From NCBI GenBank assembly GCA_030762935.1, contig CM060887.1, forward strand, positions 9,478,501-9,542,500: a stretch of 64,000 nt of DNA. The letters are read 5' to 3'. A model generated the notes under the pieces. That model did not search any database and was not told the DNA's origin. It was given only the letters and a program-made list of their open reading frames with translations. The translations under genes were made by a program, and so were the position numbers. This document shows positions 32,878-43,094 of this stretch, one piece after another; the stretch's first letter is position 1; each line of letters opens with the position of its first letter. This stretch comes from Hymenopus coronatus. Taxonomy: Eukaryota; Arthropoda; Insecta; Mantodea; Hymenopodidae.

Positions 32878-33742
32878 AAATCGGCTTCATTCAGGTAGGC
32901 TATGACTCTGAAAGATCGTATCGATCCATAAAATGGCGGATGAATTGAATATTGTGGCAGTAGATTGTATAATGCAACCATGCATTCTGGCTTAATTGCA
33001 TTGGTATTAATACACATGAAATATCTATGGAAATAACAAAAGATAACCTTATGTATGCAGATGAGATTTTGTTCTATCTATGGTTACCAAACAAACATTG
33101 TTTGAAAAAGTTTTCACTCTATATAGCATAAAAAGTTAGCGTTGTGTGATTCGAATGGACGAGTGTTGTAAACCTCGATATCGTTAAATATATTCTACAC
33201 TTGGAGTAATATGTGGTAACAGAAGGTGCACGTTTAATTAAATGTAAGAAAAGCAATTCGACAAATTGTGTGCCACACACGCTAAGGGGATATCATTTTA
33301 ATCAAGCTTGTTATATTTTATAAATTTGGGAAGAAATGTATGTTAATGTCAGTAATGCGCAGATTGGCTTAGTTAAATAAAGATTTATTGTGAAATTTGT
33401 TTTGGTTCGTTACGTTCACATTTATATATTTTAAAGGTGATAAATTAAAAGATCTTACCCCAATCTCATTCTCCCCGTGTCCCACGGCACGTCTATTATT
33501 TCATGCTCAATTAAGCCACTAAAATTAATACAATTATTATCCGGACAAACACAACTAATATAACCTCCAACTGCTGAACGAGCAAGAATTGTGTAGCGAT
33601 TGTGAGTGTTGGGGTGAACTAAGAGCTTACCGCCAATCCAGGCAAGCCAACCTAACGTGGCTTAATAGCCAACGACAACGGTTGCCAACCCGCAATGTCA
33701 CGAACATGGAATTTGCTGAACCAGACGAAATTATGCAAGCAG
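32878..33742. other. Unassigned stretch
   Basis: About 860 bp without a recognised repeat. The last 150 bp are less AT-rich, but I see no gene. Confidence 0.45.
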
Positions 33743-33753
33743 TGCAACTGCTA
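33743..33753. repeat. Target-site duplication of SINE-2, left
   Basis: TGCAACTGCTA, repeated at 34006-34016. Confidence 0.9.
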
Positions 33754-34005
33754 TGTCGCCCTCCGTGGTGTAATGGTTACCATGCTGACTTCAAACCCGG
33801 CGGAGGACGATGGACTTTTTCGGGCGTAAAAATCCTTAGCATGGCCGTTGGTCCCGTGTCGTAGATTTACGGCACGTAAAAGAACCTCAAGCCTGATAGA
33901 GAGGCCTCTGAGCAAAATTAAGCGGTCTTTCACACCCAATTTAGAATGGGACGCTGAGAACCACAGCAGTTAAAGAGCGTCCATAAATAACACGCCATTT
34001 CCATT
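33754..34005 (+). mobile_element. SINE-2, both ends preserved, B-box deleted
   Basis: Bounded by an exact 11-bp duplication, so the ends are known: it starts TGTCGCCCTCCG and ends CACGCCATTTCC. About 20 bases present in the copy at 6944 (through CGCGGG) are missing between two TTCA repeats, which removes the promoter B-box. The TTCCTTCGGAAG segment is also missing. Confidence 0.93.
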
Positions 34006-34016
34006 TGCAACTGCTA
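34006..34016. repeat. Target-site duplication of SINE-2, right
   Basis: Exact partner of 33743-33753. Confidence 0.9.
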
Positions 34017-34401
34017 CACTGCCTCCGTTGTATAGAATGTTTTCGTTCTGTACGAGTAAGTCATCATGTTGTCAACACTGATGCTAAGCAAGGCAACAAC
34101 TGAATATCGCAGACCATAATGCATGAACTCCGTGAAATAGGTAAAAAAACCTATTTCTAATTATAATATGTTTATAAATATTGAGAACTGCCTAAAATTG
34201 TTTTAGGTATATTGTTCTCGCAAGCTTCTTACTTATAATATAGGTTTACCACTTGTAGCATAAATAACTAGTTGTAAGAATAGTTTGTTTGCTGACGGGT
34301 AGCCAAGGTCATGTTGATTTATTTTTTCGACGGAGATTCGCTGAATGAGAATGAGTCAAGGGAGTGTGTGTTGTCCACCAAACAAACAATGTTTTCTTTC
34401 T
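34017..34401. other. Unassigned stretch
   Basis: About 385 bp with nothing recognised. Confidence 0.4.
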
Positions 34402-35055
34402 TTTTATTTTTCTACACGTACTATGCACATAGTGTATTGCAGAAGGTATTGCATTGCACCCAAAAATTCGATGCCGAGATTTCACCGAAAATATAAGTTT
34501 TAAGACTCCCTCATTCCAAAAAAAACCATTTTTTTTAGAAAAAAGATCTGTGTGTGCGTGTGTGTGTGTCTGTGGACAGCATAGCTCAAAAACGAAAAGT
34601 CCGTTAAATACCAAACTTGGTATTTAAGTTCAGTACCTTGTAAGGATTAGACACGAAGATTTTTAAGTAAATCCCCCCACCTCTCCTTTACATGGAAAAA
34701 ATTTCGAAAATTTTGATTTTCTCAAAAATGGCTATAACGGTTTTGAATAAACTACTGTATATTAGATATATTTACATGGCAAATAAAGTTGAATTTTGTG
34801 AGAATTACCTCTGAAGACCTCTTTACACTGGATGAATTTGGCTGAATTTGTGTATCTGGTAAACTGTAAGAGATAGACAAAAACTTACTACACAAGAATG
34901 TAGATCTTGTTAAAACACACACTTTATGCAGAGCTGGCCATTTTCGAGATATTTCATTGGATTTAGTTTTAAAATACGGGAACTTGTCAACTCCTGACCG
35001 CACATATAAACAGATTCCAGCCACATGGCAACCAGCTGTTAAATTATTGACTATT
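34402..35055 (-). mobile_element. Family A, R copy, type 1, part 1 of 3
   Basis: TTATTTTTCTACACG through GTGGACAGCATAGCTC to CAGCTGTTAAATTATTG. The same element continues at 35328 and 36046 around two later insertions. Confidence 0.9.
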
Positions 35056-35327
35056 TCTTTTTCATTTATTTAGATTCCTTTAACATCTAAGGTCATATAA
35101 CAACTCGTTGTCTGTAGGTTCTTTTCTTTTTTATGTTTGGTTTAAATAATTTTTATTTTCCTCAAACACACAGACACATTCGCTCTCAAATATATACTTC
35201 CACACTCTGTGGGGGATAGGGAATAATTCTGGGTAAAGAAAAATGTCTCCGCCCCAGCCGGGAATCGAACCCGGGACGTCGGGGAGAGAAGTCAGTTCGC
35301 TGACCACTCGAACACGGATGCAGGCTG
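35056..35327 (-). mobile_element. SINE-6 (tRNA-derived), nested in family A
   Basis: Minus strand. The tail side shows T-rich ends and CTCTGTGGGGGATAGGG; the head has B-box GGGTTCGATTCCC in reverse and ACCACTCGAACACGG near its 5' end. Flanks ATTGACTATT (35046-35055) and ATTAACTATT (35328-35337) form a 9/10 target duplication. Confidence 0.88.
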
Positions 35328-35370
35328 ATTAACTATTGTTTTAGCATATGGCACTGCCTTATTTCCCTTT
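35328..35370 (-). mobile_element. Family A, R copy, part 2 of 3
   Basis: TTAGCATATGGCACTGCC and TTATTTCCC, colinear with part 1 after the SINE. It ends at the TA where a mariner inserted. Confidence 0.85.
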
Positions 35371-35372
35371 TA

Positions 35373-36043
35373 CGAAAGTCATCCAGGAAAAGACAGCCGA
35401 TTTGGCATAACGAAGGTTATCAACACAAAACCTTTCTCTATTTCTCAACGTAATCGTCATTACTATCAAGGTATTAATTGTCACGTGGTACCAGTTTTAT
35501 CAATGGCTAAGTTACACTTTTCTACCGCCAAAGAACTTATTCATTTCTTTGACTGCACAAAGAGTTCGGTCAATCGAATTTTATACGCAAATAAAGTAAG
35601 TGATAATGCAATGAACGAGTCTTCAGTGAGGAAATGGCGCATAATTTACGAGTAATCAAGGAATAACATAACAGTGTGTACAATAAAGACTGGAGTGGAA
35701 GTTTATCAATCGTTATGGAGGAGTTGAAAGCAAATGTTGATAAAAGAATTCAGAAAAATCGGTGTTTCATTTTGGACACCGTATATGTATATTTGGATGG
35801 AAAAGATTTCCCAACCGATGAAGGCCCTAAAGTGACATCTTGGCTCATATCGTTAGCGGTGGAACAGTTTAACGTCTGCGTTGAAAAACCGGTACCACGT
35901 GACAATAAATACCTTGATAGCACTGACGGTTACGTTGAGAAACAGAGTAAGTTAATGTAACTTTGTAAATAAAGTTTTGTGTTGATAACTTCCGTTATTA
36001 TTTAGTTATGCCCAATTTTCTGTCAGTTTCTGGACGAGCCTCG
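35373..36043 (+). mobile_element. Deleted mariner with long inverted ends
   Basis: Flanked by TA (35371-35372 and 36044-36045). Ends, read inward, are CGAAAGTCATCCAGGAAAAG and CGAGGCTCGTCCAGAAACTG, typical mariner termini. About 140 bp at the left are an inverted copy of the right end, including the C-terminal codons around GGTACCACGTGACAAT. The element is 671 bp and lacks the catalytic core; it could only have moved with help from another copy. Confidence 0.87.
35570..35960 (+). pseudogene. Mariner transposase with core deleted
   Basis: Fragments in order: NESSVRKWRIIYE (end of the DNA-binding helix-turn-helix), stops, KDWSGSLSIVMEELKANVDK (linker after the GRPS-type motif), then directly DFPTDEGPKVTSWLISLAVE and the C-terminal PRDNKYLDS and GYVEKQ. 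The whole region with the three catalytic aspartates is absent. The joint is near 35790. It belongs to a different mariner lineage from the copy at 10.4-12.3 kb. Confidence 0.8.
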
Positions 36044-36045
36044 TA

Positions 36046-36175
36046 CTTAAAAAGAAGCAAGTAATAAGACCATGTGTGCTAATCGATTAGCAAGAGGTAC
36101 GTAGATAGCATAAGCTTTTTAACAATAATTTGATACAGAGATGTGGAGAACGTCATGTGAATGGATCACATCAGA
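36046..36175 (-). mobile_element. Family A, R copy, part 3 of 3
   Basis: Continues from 35370 across the mariner: AGAAGCAAGTAATAAGACC, GCATAAGCTTTTTAACAATA, ending GGATCACATCAGATTTTT. Confidence 0.88.
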
Positions 36176-36179
36176 TTTT

Positions 36180-36233
36180 TACCAGGATTATCAAACCTCT
36201 CAATAAAATGCTCCTAGATTATTGTATAACTTA
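36180..36233. repeat. Repeat E, copy 1 (shared flank beyond an A 5' end)
   Basis: TCAAACCTCTCAATAAAATG and CTCCTAGATTATTGTATAA recur at 38560-38617, in both cases just outside the 5' end of an R-oriented family A copy. Confidence 0.85.
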
Positions 36234-36237
36234 AAAA

Positions 36238-36650
36238 AAGCTGATGTGTTACACTCACATGAGTTTCTCTAACTACTCTACAAACAAACTTCCTTCAACA
36301 CCATACTAATCGAGACAAACATTAGCAAAATGTTATTACTTAGTTCCTTATAAGTAGACTGGAATTAAGGGAGTGCACTAGGCTAAAGTTATAGTGGAAT
36401 GTTTTAAAAGCTGTCGGTAATATACGATATTTTAATCAAAAACGTTAGAGCCATTTTAAGAAAAACAAAATTTTCGATTTTTTTCCATGTAAAGGGTAGT
36501 TAGGGGTAGGGGGATTTTCTTCAAAATCTTCGTGTTGCATCCTTGTAAGATACCAAACTTAAATACCAAGTTTGGTATTTAACCGTCTTTTCGTTTTTGA
36601 GCTATGCTGTCCACAGGCACTCACACACATACACCTGTATATGAAAATAC
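36238..36650 (+). mobile_element. Family A, F copy, internally deleted and cut
   Basis: TGATGTGTTACACTCACATG start. The middle is deleted (AAAAGCTGTCGGTAATATACG). It stops at GAAAATACG, the internal oligo-A/T site, where an R copy begins. Confidence 0.85.
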
Positions 36651-37458
36651 GTTTTACTTTCTCTACGCGCACTATGTACATAGTGTATAGAGAAGGTATT
36701 GCATTCCACCCAAAAATTCGATACCGAGATTTTACCGGAAATACATGTTTTGGGTCCCCCTGAATCCCAAAAAAAAGCATTTTTACAAAAAGGTAACTTG
36801 GTATTTAAGTTTGGTATCATCCAAGGATTCGACACGAAGATTTACAAGAAAATCCCCCCATCCCCAACTACCCTTTACATGGAACTTCTTTCGAAAATTT
36901 TGATTTTCTCAAAAATGGCTCAATGATTTTGATTAAAATGTGACATATTAAACATATTTACCTCACAAATAAAATGTATATCTTGAATTTTCTGGCAATA
37001 ACCTCCAAAGACTACGTTATTCTCGACGAATTTTACAGAATTTTGCATAATTGCTAAACCGTAAGAGATGGACAAAAACTTACCGCACAAAAAATGTAGA
37101 GCACATTAAAACACACAATTTCGTCATATACATTTTTTTTTCATGGAGTTGATGATTTTTGACACATTCCTTGTTTTTGGTTTCAGCTTTGAAAAACTCA
37201 CACTCTTCTCACACAGGAATTTGTCAACTCATATTCCATACAAACAAAGGCACTTCAGTCACATAGCAACCAGCTTTTGACTATCACTTTAACCTATGGT
37301 ACTCCCTTATTTCCCTTCTACTTACAAGGAAGCAAGTAATATGCTTATTTCTGCCAATTTTTTCTCGACTAGCATGAAGTAAATAGAAGCATAAGCTTTT
37401 TAACAATAATTTGTTGCAAAGATGTAGGGAAAGTCATGTGAATGGAACACATCACACT
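36651..37458 (-). mobile_element. Family A, R copy lacking its microsatellite
   Basis: TTTTACTTTCTCTACGCG to GGAACACATCACACTTTA. The TG tract and palindrome half are deleted (TTTTTACAAAAAGGTAACTTGG), so the copy is shorter than most. Confidence 0.9.
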
Positions 37459-37462
37459 TTAT

Positions 37463-37746
37463 TTTACTTTCTCTACTCGTACTATGTACATAGTGTAAAG
37501 AGAAGGTACTGTATTGCACCCAAAAATTCGATACCGAAATTTCACCGGAAATACCCTTTTTTGGGTCAACCTGAATCCAAAAAAAGAATTTTTCGAAAAA
37601 GGTCGTGTGTGTTTGCGTGTGTGTATGTGTGTGTGTGTCTGTGGACAGCACAGCTCAAAAACGAAAAGACCGTTAAATACCAAACTTGCTATTTAAGTTT
37701 GGTATCTTGCGGTAATGCGACACGAAGATTTTGAGAAAAATCCCCC
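37463..37746 (-). mobile_element. Family A, R copy, type 1, part 1
   Basis: TTTTACTTTCTCTACTCG to GAGAAAAATCCCCCCA. Interrupted in the C-run by 250 bp of very AT-rich DNA. Confidence 0.9.
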
Positions 37747-37994
37747 CATTTCAGTTTAATAATTTAAAGTCTTATTTAATTATTTTTTTGGTTATATTAA
37801 TTATAATAATATTTATAATTTATTCAAATAGCTTATGTTAGAGTATAACACTGAAGCTGTTATTGAGATAATTTTTATCTTTGAATATATTTATAAAAAT
37901 AATTATTTTTTGTTTTTACGTGGATTATCGATTACATAAGAGATTCCTCTAAATATACTATGATACCGTCAAATTCTTTAAGTTTAAAGATCCT
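37747..37994. other. AT-rich insertion in family A
   Basis: About 250 bp at roughly 80% A+T, rich in AATTATTT and TATTTATAA motifs, without inverted ends or a target duplication I can see. It is not present in other A copies at this point. Source unknown. Confidence 0.7.
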
Positions 37995-38555
37995 ATCCAA
38001 AGTACCCTTTACATGGGACTTTTTTCGAAAATTTTGAATTTCTCAAAAATGGCTCTAACGATTTTGATTAAAATATCGTATAATAAAGACATTAACCTGA
38101 CAATTAAAATGTATATCTTGAATTTTCTGGGAATAGCCTGTGAAGACTACTTTATTCTGGATGAATTTAAGGGGATTTGCATAACTGTTAAACCGTAAGA
38201 TTTGGAGAAAAACTTAATGCACAGAAAATGTAGAGCACTTTGAAACACACAATTTATGTTATATGTATTTTTTTCGCAGAGTTGGTCGTTTTTCAGATAT
38301 TCCTTGTTATTTGTTTCAGATTCCTCTCACGGAAAGTTGTAAACTCCTGGCCCTGCATAGAAACAGATTTCAACCACATAGCAACCAGCTTTTGAAAGAT
38401 TTGACTATCGTTTTAGCATAGGGTACTACATTATTTTTGTTTTACTTAAAAAGAAGCAAGTAATAAGACCATGTTTGCTAATTGATTACCGAGAGGTAGA
38501 TAGCATAAGCTTTTTAGCAATAATTTGTTACAAAGATGTGAAGGATCGCATCAGA
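37995..38555 (-). mobile_element. Family A, R copy, part 2
   Basis: Resumes CCAAAGTACCCTTTACATGG and ends GGATCGCATCAGATTTTT. Its last 120 bp are unusually close to those of the copy ending at 36175. Confidence 0.88.
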
Positions 38556-38559
38556 TTTT

Positions 38560-38617
38560 TACCAGAATTGTCAAACCTCATCGTAAAATGCTCCTAGATT
38601 GTTGTATAATAACTTAA
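38560..38617. repeat. Repeat E, copy 2
   Basis: TCAAACCTCATCGTAAAATG and CTCCTAGATTGTTGTATAA, matching 36180-36233. Confidence 0.85.
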
Positions 38618-39217
38618 AAAGAACGGCGGAGGTAATTAAATTAGCTCGACACTGGAGTTTTAAAATGTGCAACATCGGGTAGGCCTAGGAAAAACAGAAG
38701 CCTGTATATATCGCATGATTGCGGCACGGATAAGGTAGAATATAATCACAGTATGTGATATAATTTCCAACCAAAATCCATTAACATCTCAAGGTGGGAC
38801 GGTCCGAAATGACATTAATCTGGTTTTCCTTTTTCCACGTAAGCCAGCAATCTATTAACTTGGTTTCTAAAAGATGGCCAGAGCCAGTTTCCTGTGTGTG
38901 CAGGTGTATCATTAGAGTTAAATATGGCTGTTAGTAACCATGTAGGAGCGAGTATATCAGCGTTGAGGAAAACATCTGAAGAACACGTTAAATTGCCTGG
39001 TAAAACAAGACCAGTAGCAATAAACCATTAAAATTATTAGCCACTGCAATATACAAATCTAAAATTACAAAACATTTACTCTCGGATATAACAAAAGCGT
39101 AATTATTTGGTCATAAAATAAATATTAAAATTATGTTACATTCATAAAGGTTTCTCTACACACTGTAACTTAGTGTTATATAGCGTGTGCAAATAATTCT
39201 TTACAAAAGTTGTTATT
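38618..39217. other. Unassigned stretch
   Basis: About 600 bp with nothing recognised. Confidence 0.4.
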
Positions 39218-40047
39218 ATTTTTACTTTCTCTACACGTACTATATACATAGTGTATAGAGAAGGTATTGTATTGCATCCCAAAACTCGATACCGAGATTT
39301 CACCGGAAATACATGTTTTGGGTTCCCCTGAATCCAAAAGAGCAATTTTGGAATAAGGTCCGTGTGTGCGCAACATAGCTCAAAAACCAAAAATCCACTA
39401 ATTACCAACTTGGTGTTTAAGTTTGGTATCTTCCAAGGATGCGACACGAAGATTTTCAAAAATCTTCCCATCCCCAACTACCCTTTACATGGAACTTTTT
39501 TCGAAAATTTTAATTTTCTCAAAAATGACTAACGATTTTGATTAAAATATCGTATATTAAAGATATTTACTTGAGAAACAATATGTATATATTGAATTTT
39601 CTAGGAATAACCTCTGAAGACTACTTTATTCTGGAGGAATTTTACGGAACTTTGCATAACTGCTAAACCGTAAGACAAGAACAAAAACTTACCACACAAA
39701 AATGTAGAGCACATTAAAACACATAATTATGTTATATCATGTTTTTTCGTGGAGTTGATCCTTTTGGGATACATTCCTTGTATTTTGTTTCAGCTTTAAA
39801 ATACATAATTTTCTCATACGGGAATTTGTCAACTCGTGTCCATACAAAAAAAAAAACTTCAGCCACCTAGCAACCAGCTTTTGACTATTCACTTTAACCT
39901 ATTCGCTTCTACTTACAAGGAAGCAGGTAATAAAACTATTTCTGCTAATTTTTTTCTCGATTAGCATGAAGTAAATAGAAGCATAAGCTTTTAATAATAT
40001 TTTTGTAGAGATGTAGAGAAAGTCATGTGAATGGAATACATCAGATT
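39218..40047 (-). mobile_element. Family A, full R copy, type 1
   Basis: TTTTTACTTTCTCTACACG to GGAATACATCAGATTTTTT. The microsatellite is reduced to GTGTGTGCGC. Confidence 0.92.
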
Positions 40048-40050
40048 TTT

Positions 40051-40128
40051 TATTCAGGGGTCCTCAAACTTATATTTCTGTTGAAATATGGATATAGCAT
40101 TTTTGAGTGGAATACAATACCTTCTATG
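40051..40128 (+). mobile_element. Family A, F 3' scrap
   Basis: TTCAGGGGTCCTCAAAC to AATACAATACCTTCTATG; it stops before the hairpin and abuts an R scrap. Confidence 0.75.
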
Positions 40129-40375
40129 CTTTTGCAGCTGGTAAACCATAAGAGATGCACAAAAGGTTACCATACAGAAAATTTAGCTTTCTTTAAACAG
40201 ACAATGCATTTGAATATTTAACCATTTCCTAGTTATTCCAGTTAGTAGTTTAAGTTCCTACACTTTTCTCAAATGGCAAATTTTTTTTCGACCACCTCTA
40301 ATTTGATAGAAAGAATAATAGAGCAATATAAACCCATAAGCTTTTTAAATAATAGTTTGTTGAAGATATTTTTTC
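40129..40375 (-). mobile_element. Family A, R body scrap, diverged
   Basis: TTGCAGCTGGTAAACCATAAGAG, CACTTTTCTCAAATGGCAAA and CCCATAAGCTTTTTAAATAA appear in R order with many changes. Confidence 0.7.
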
Positions 40376-40392
40376 AAAACCTTGCTGAGAAA

Positions 40393-40812
40393 AATCTCTT
40401 TCTCTACATCTCTGCAACAAATTATTGTTAGAAAGCTTATGCTTCTATTTGCTTCATGCTAATCGAGAAAAAAATGTGCAGGAATAGTCTTATTACATGC
40501 TTCCTTGTAAGTAGAAGCCAAATAAGGGAGTACCATAGGTTAAAGTGATAGCCAAAAGCTGGTTGCTATGCGACTGAACTTTGTAAGAGAAAAGTATAAG
40601 TTTTTTAAAGCTGAAACCAAAAACAAGGAATATCTAAAAAGCGATCAATTCCACGATATATATATATAAGTATATTTTATACATATATAAATATGTATAA
40701 AATGTATACTTTTCTTTTGGATTCAGAGGGTCCCAAAACATGTATTTGCGGTGAAATCTCGATATGATTACATTACCTTCTCTAAACACTATGAACGTAG
40801 TATGTGTAATTA
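40393..40812 (+). mobile_element. Family A, F copy, both ends damaged
   Basis: Starts at CTTTCTCTACATCTCTGC (no 5' hairpin) and has an AT-repeat block (40659-40710) in place of the mid-body through the CA tract. Ends ATGAACGTAGTATGTG. Confidence 0.8.
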
Positions 40813-40814
40813 TA

Positions 40815-40895
40815 AGTGGATAACTTTAATAATACGATTTTGTAAGAATTGTTTGTAAAGGAATGAGTGGAGATAGTAATGTGAATCAAACGCAT
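40815..40895 (-). mobile_element. Family A, R 5'-end scrap
   Basis: TTTTGTAAGAATTGTTTG to GTGAATCAAACGCATCA, diverged. Confidence 0.65.
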
Positions 40896-41412
40896 CAATT
40901 TCCTAATATAGCAATCAGCGCTTCTTGAAGTTAAGACCCGAGACTGTTAACCTAAGTATTTAGTTATTTTAAGGTTAAGTACTAAAAGAAAACAAAAGAG
41001 CGAGATTTGAAATTACGTTTTTTGTTGTTAATTAAAATGGTAGGAGTGACATTCCGGGGGAAACTCGTGGCTGCATGTCGCACGTCCTCGGTGACTGCCT
41101 CTAATTATTACCTTTAAGAGGTAGCCTGGTGGTGGTGCCCATTCTTTCTTCCCAGCCTTTTCCCTTAATAACACTGGACCAGGGGGCAATTATTTCCGAC
41201 GTAACCTGTTATTATGGAGAAACCAGCGTTTCGCAAAGGAGCGAGCTGCGGCAGCGAAAAATCTATTTAGGGAATCCTCCCCCTCTATCTGCTGTCAGAT
41301 TGGAATTCTCCCCCTTCTGTCCCAACTGGGCGAAAATGGGAATATGTCTATTGCATTTTAAGCAGTACCTCCTTCAGAAAAGTGGCAAATAAAAAACATG
41401 CTTGCTTCAGTT
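40896..41412. other. Unique island with higher GC
   Basis: Includes 41040-41400, which is free of repeats and of higher GC than its surroundings (GAAACCAGCGTTTCGC, GAGCTGCGGCAGCG, GACCAGGGGGCAATTA). I see no reading frame with a family signature; it may be conserved non-coding or unique sequence. Confidence 0.45.
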
Positions 41413-41592
41413 GAAACTTCCTCAGCCGTTCTTTTTATTATACTCTCCTCCGCCCCTCCTACTTCTGTTATCGTCTTTTAGAATATAGTTGCTATCTATC
41501 TACGAATTTCACTTTCTGCCTACTTACCTAAAGCAAGTAGGATCTGATGTTACATTTAAATGAATTTCTCTAGCTATCCTGCAACAAACTAG
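41413..41592. repeat. Repeat D, copy 1
   Basis: About 180 bp repeated directly at 42412-42595. The core CTCTCCTCCGCCCCTCCTAC through CGTCTTTTAGAATATAGTTG is identical. The right part contains a diverged family A 5' end (TCTGATGTTACATTTAAATG). Confidence 0.88.
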
Positions 41593-41618
41593 TGCTGCTA
41601 AATAAGTGCTTAGAAAAA

Positions 41619-42413
41619 TCTGACTTTCTCTACATCTACTTAATACATTATTTTTAAAAAAATATATTCTTCTATTTACTTTATGATAATCTACAGCACC
41701 ATTAGCAGAAATTGGCTTATTACTTGCTTCCTTGTGAGTAGAAAGGGAATAAGGAAATACACTAGACTAAAACGATAGTAAAATCTTTTAAAAGCTGATT
41801 GCCATGTGGTTGAAATAGTTTCTATGCAGGACTAGGAGTTTATAACTTTCCGTGTGAGAAAAGTTTAAAAATTTTAAATCAGAAACAAATAACAAGGAAT
41901 CTCTCAGAAGTGGTCAATTCCACGAAAAAAACATGTATGATATAAATTGTGATCTAAATGCTTGTATATAAAATTTTCGCCTACCAGTTACGCAAATTTG
42001 TACACAATTCATTAAAAATAAAGAGGTATTTAGAGGCTATTCCCAGAAAATTCAAGATGTACATTTTATTTTTCAGGTAGATATCTTTAATATACGATAT
42101 TTTAATCAAAATTGTTAGAGCCATTTTTAAGAAAATCAAAATTTCCGGAAAAAGTTCCGTGTAAACGGTAGTTTGGGGTGAGGAGATTTTTCTCAAAATC
42201 TTCGTATCGCATCCCTGGAAGATACTAAACTTAAATACCAAGTTTGGCATTTTACCGATTTTTCGTTTTTGACTTATCCTGTTCACAGACACACACACGG
42301 ACCTTTTTCTGAAATTACTTTTTTTTGGATACAGGGGACCCTAAAACATATATTTCCGGTGAAATCTCGTATCGAATTTTTGGGTGTACATAGTACGTGT
42401 AGAGAAAGTAAGA
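41619..42413 (+). mobile_element. Family A, F copy, type 2, 5' hairpin excised
   Basis: TCTGACTTTCTCTACATC: the usual hairpin is missing between two TGA triplets. Ends GTGTAGAGAAAGTAAG. The 3' hairpin's left arm is also deleted (TTTTTGGGTGTACATAG). Lies between the two D repeats. Confidence 0.9.
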
Positions 42414-42595
42414 AACTTCCTCAGCAACAACCTGCGGCTTAACATTTTCTTTTTATTATTCTCTCCTCCGCCCCTCCTACTTCTGTTATCGTCTTTTAGA
42501 ATATAGTTGGCATTTACTTTCTCCTACTAAAGCATTCCATTCAAGAATCTGATGTTACGTTTAAGCTAGCTACCCTGCAACAAATTGCTCTTTCA
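42412..42595. repeat. Repeat D, copy 2
   Basis: Partner of 41413-41592. The left junction GAAACTTCCTCAGC overlaps the last bases of the family A copy. The family A-like scrap at its right is TCTGATGTTACGTTTAAGC. Confidence 0.88.
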
Positions 42596-42666
42596 TTGAA
42601 CCACGGGTCTCCTGGTTTCCGTCCACAAAGGTAATATACTTTCATAGAAAACAATTATTATATTGA

Positions 42667-42865
42667 CTGCCTCCGTGGTCAAGTGGTCAGAGAGCTGACT
42701 TCTCACCCGGAGGCCCCGGGTTCGACACCCGGCTGGGGCTGGGAATTTTTCTTTAACCAGATTTATTCCCTATCCCCCACAGAGTTTGCAAGTGTGAATG
42801 TGCGTGTGTCTTAGTTATATAATAATGATTAACCTACAGTAATACGAGTTGTTTCACAAGTCAAA
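42667..42865 (+). mobile_element. SINE-6 copy
   Basis: GACTGCCTCCGTGGTCAAGTGG head (A-box), CCCCGGGTTCGACACCCGG (B-box), then TTATTCCCTATCCCCCACAG and a 3' part resembling 35056-35110 in reverse. Confidence 0.88.
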
Positions 42866-43035
42866 GCCCCCGATATGATCACTAAAAGTTTTGTACACAT
42901 ATGGTTACTCACAAGCTTTGCAGTACTCGCTTCAAAAAATGTTGCCGTCACTGATTTCAAATGGGCATTGACGTTGTTTTGAAGATCGTTGGTTTGAAGT
43001 GCTGCTCCCTCTTAGCCACGTCTTCTCATTCCGGA
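42866..43035. other. Unassigned short stretch
   Basis: Nothing recognised. Confidence 0.4.
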
Positions 43036-43088
43036 TGACTTTTATATAACTGGCAAACCGTCAGTGATATACAAAAAGTTACTACAAA
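43036..43088 (-). mobile_element. Family A, R scrap
   Basis: TAACTGGCAAACCGTCAGTG and AAAAAGTTACTACAAAAAA, the host A-run into which the next F copy appears inserted. Confidence 0.7.
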
Positions 43089-43094
43089 AAAAAA

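Noticed and set aside
35373..36043. Intact mariner transposase
   Set aside because: The three catalytic aspartates and about two thirds of the protein are missing, with stops before the linker.
41413..42595. Repeat D as LTRs of a retrotransposon
   Set aside because: The interior is a family A copy without coding sequence or primer-binding site, and the repeats contain an A fragment themselves.
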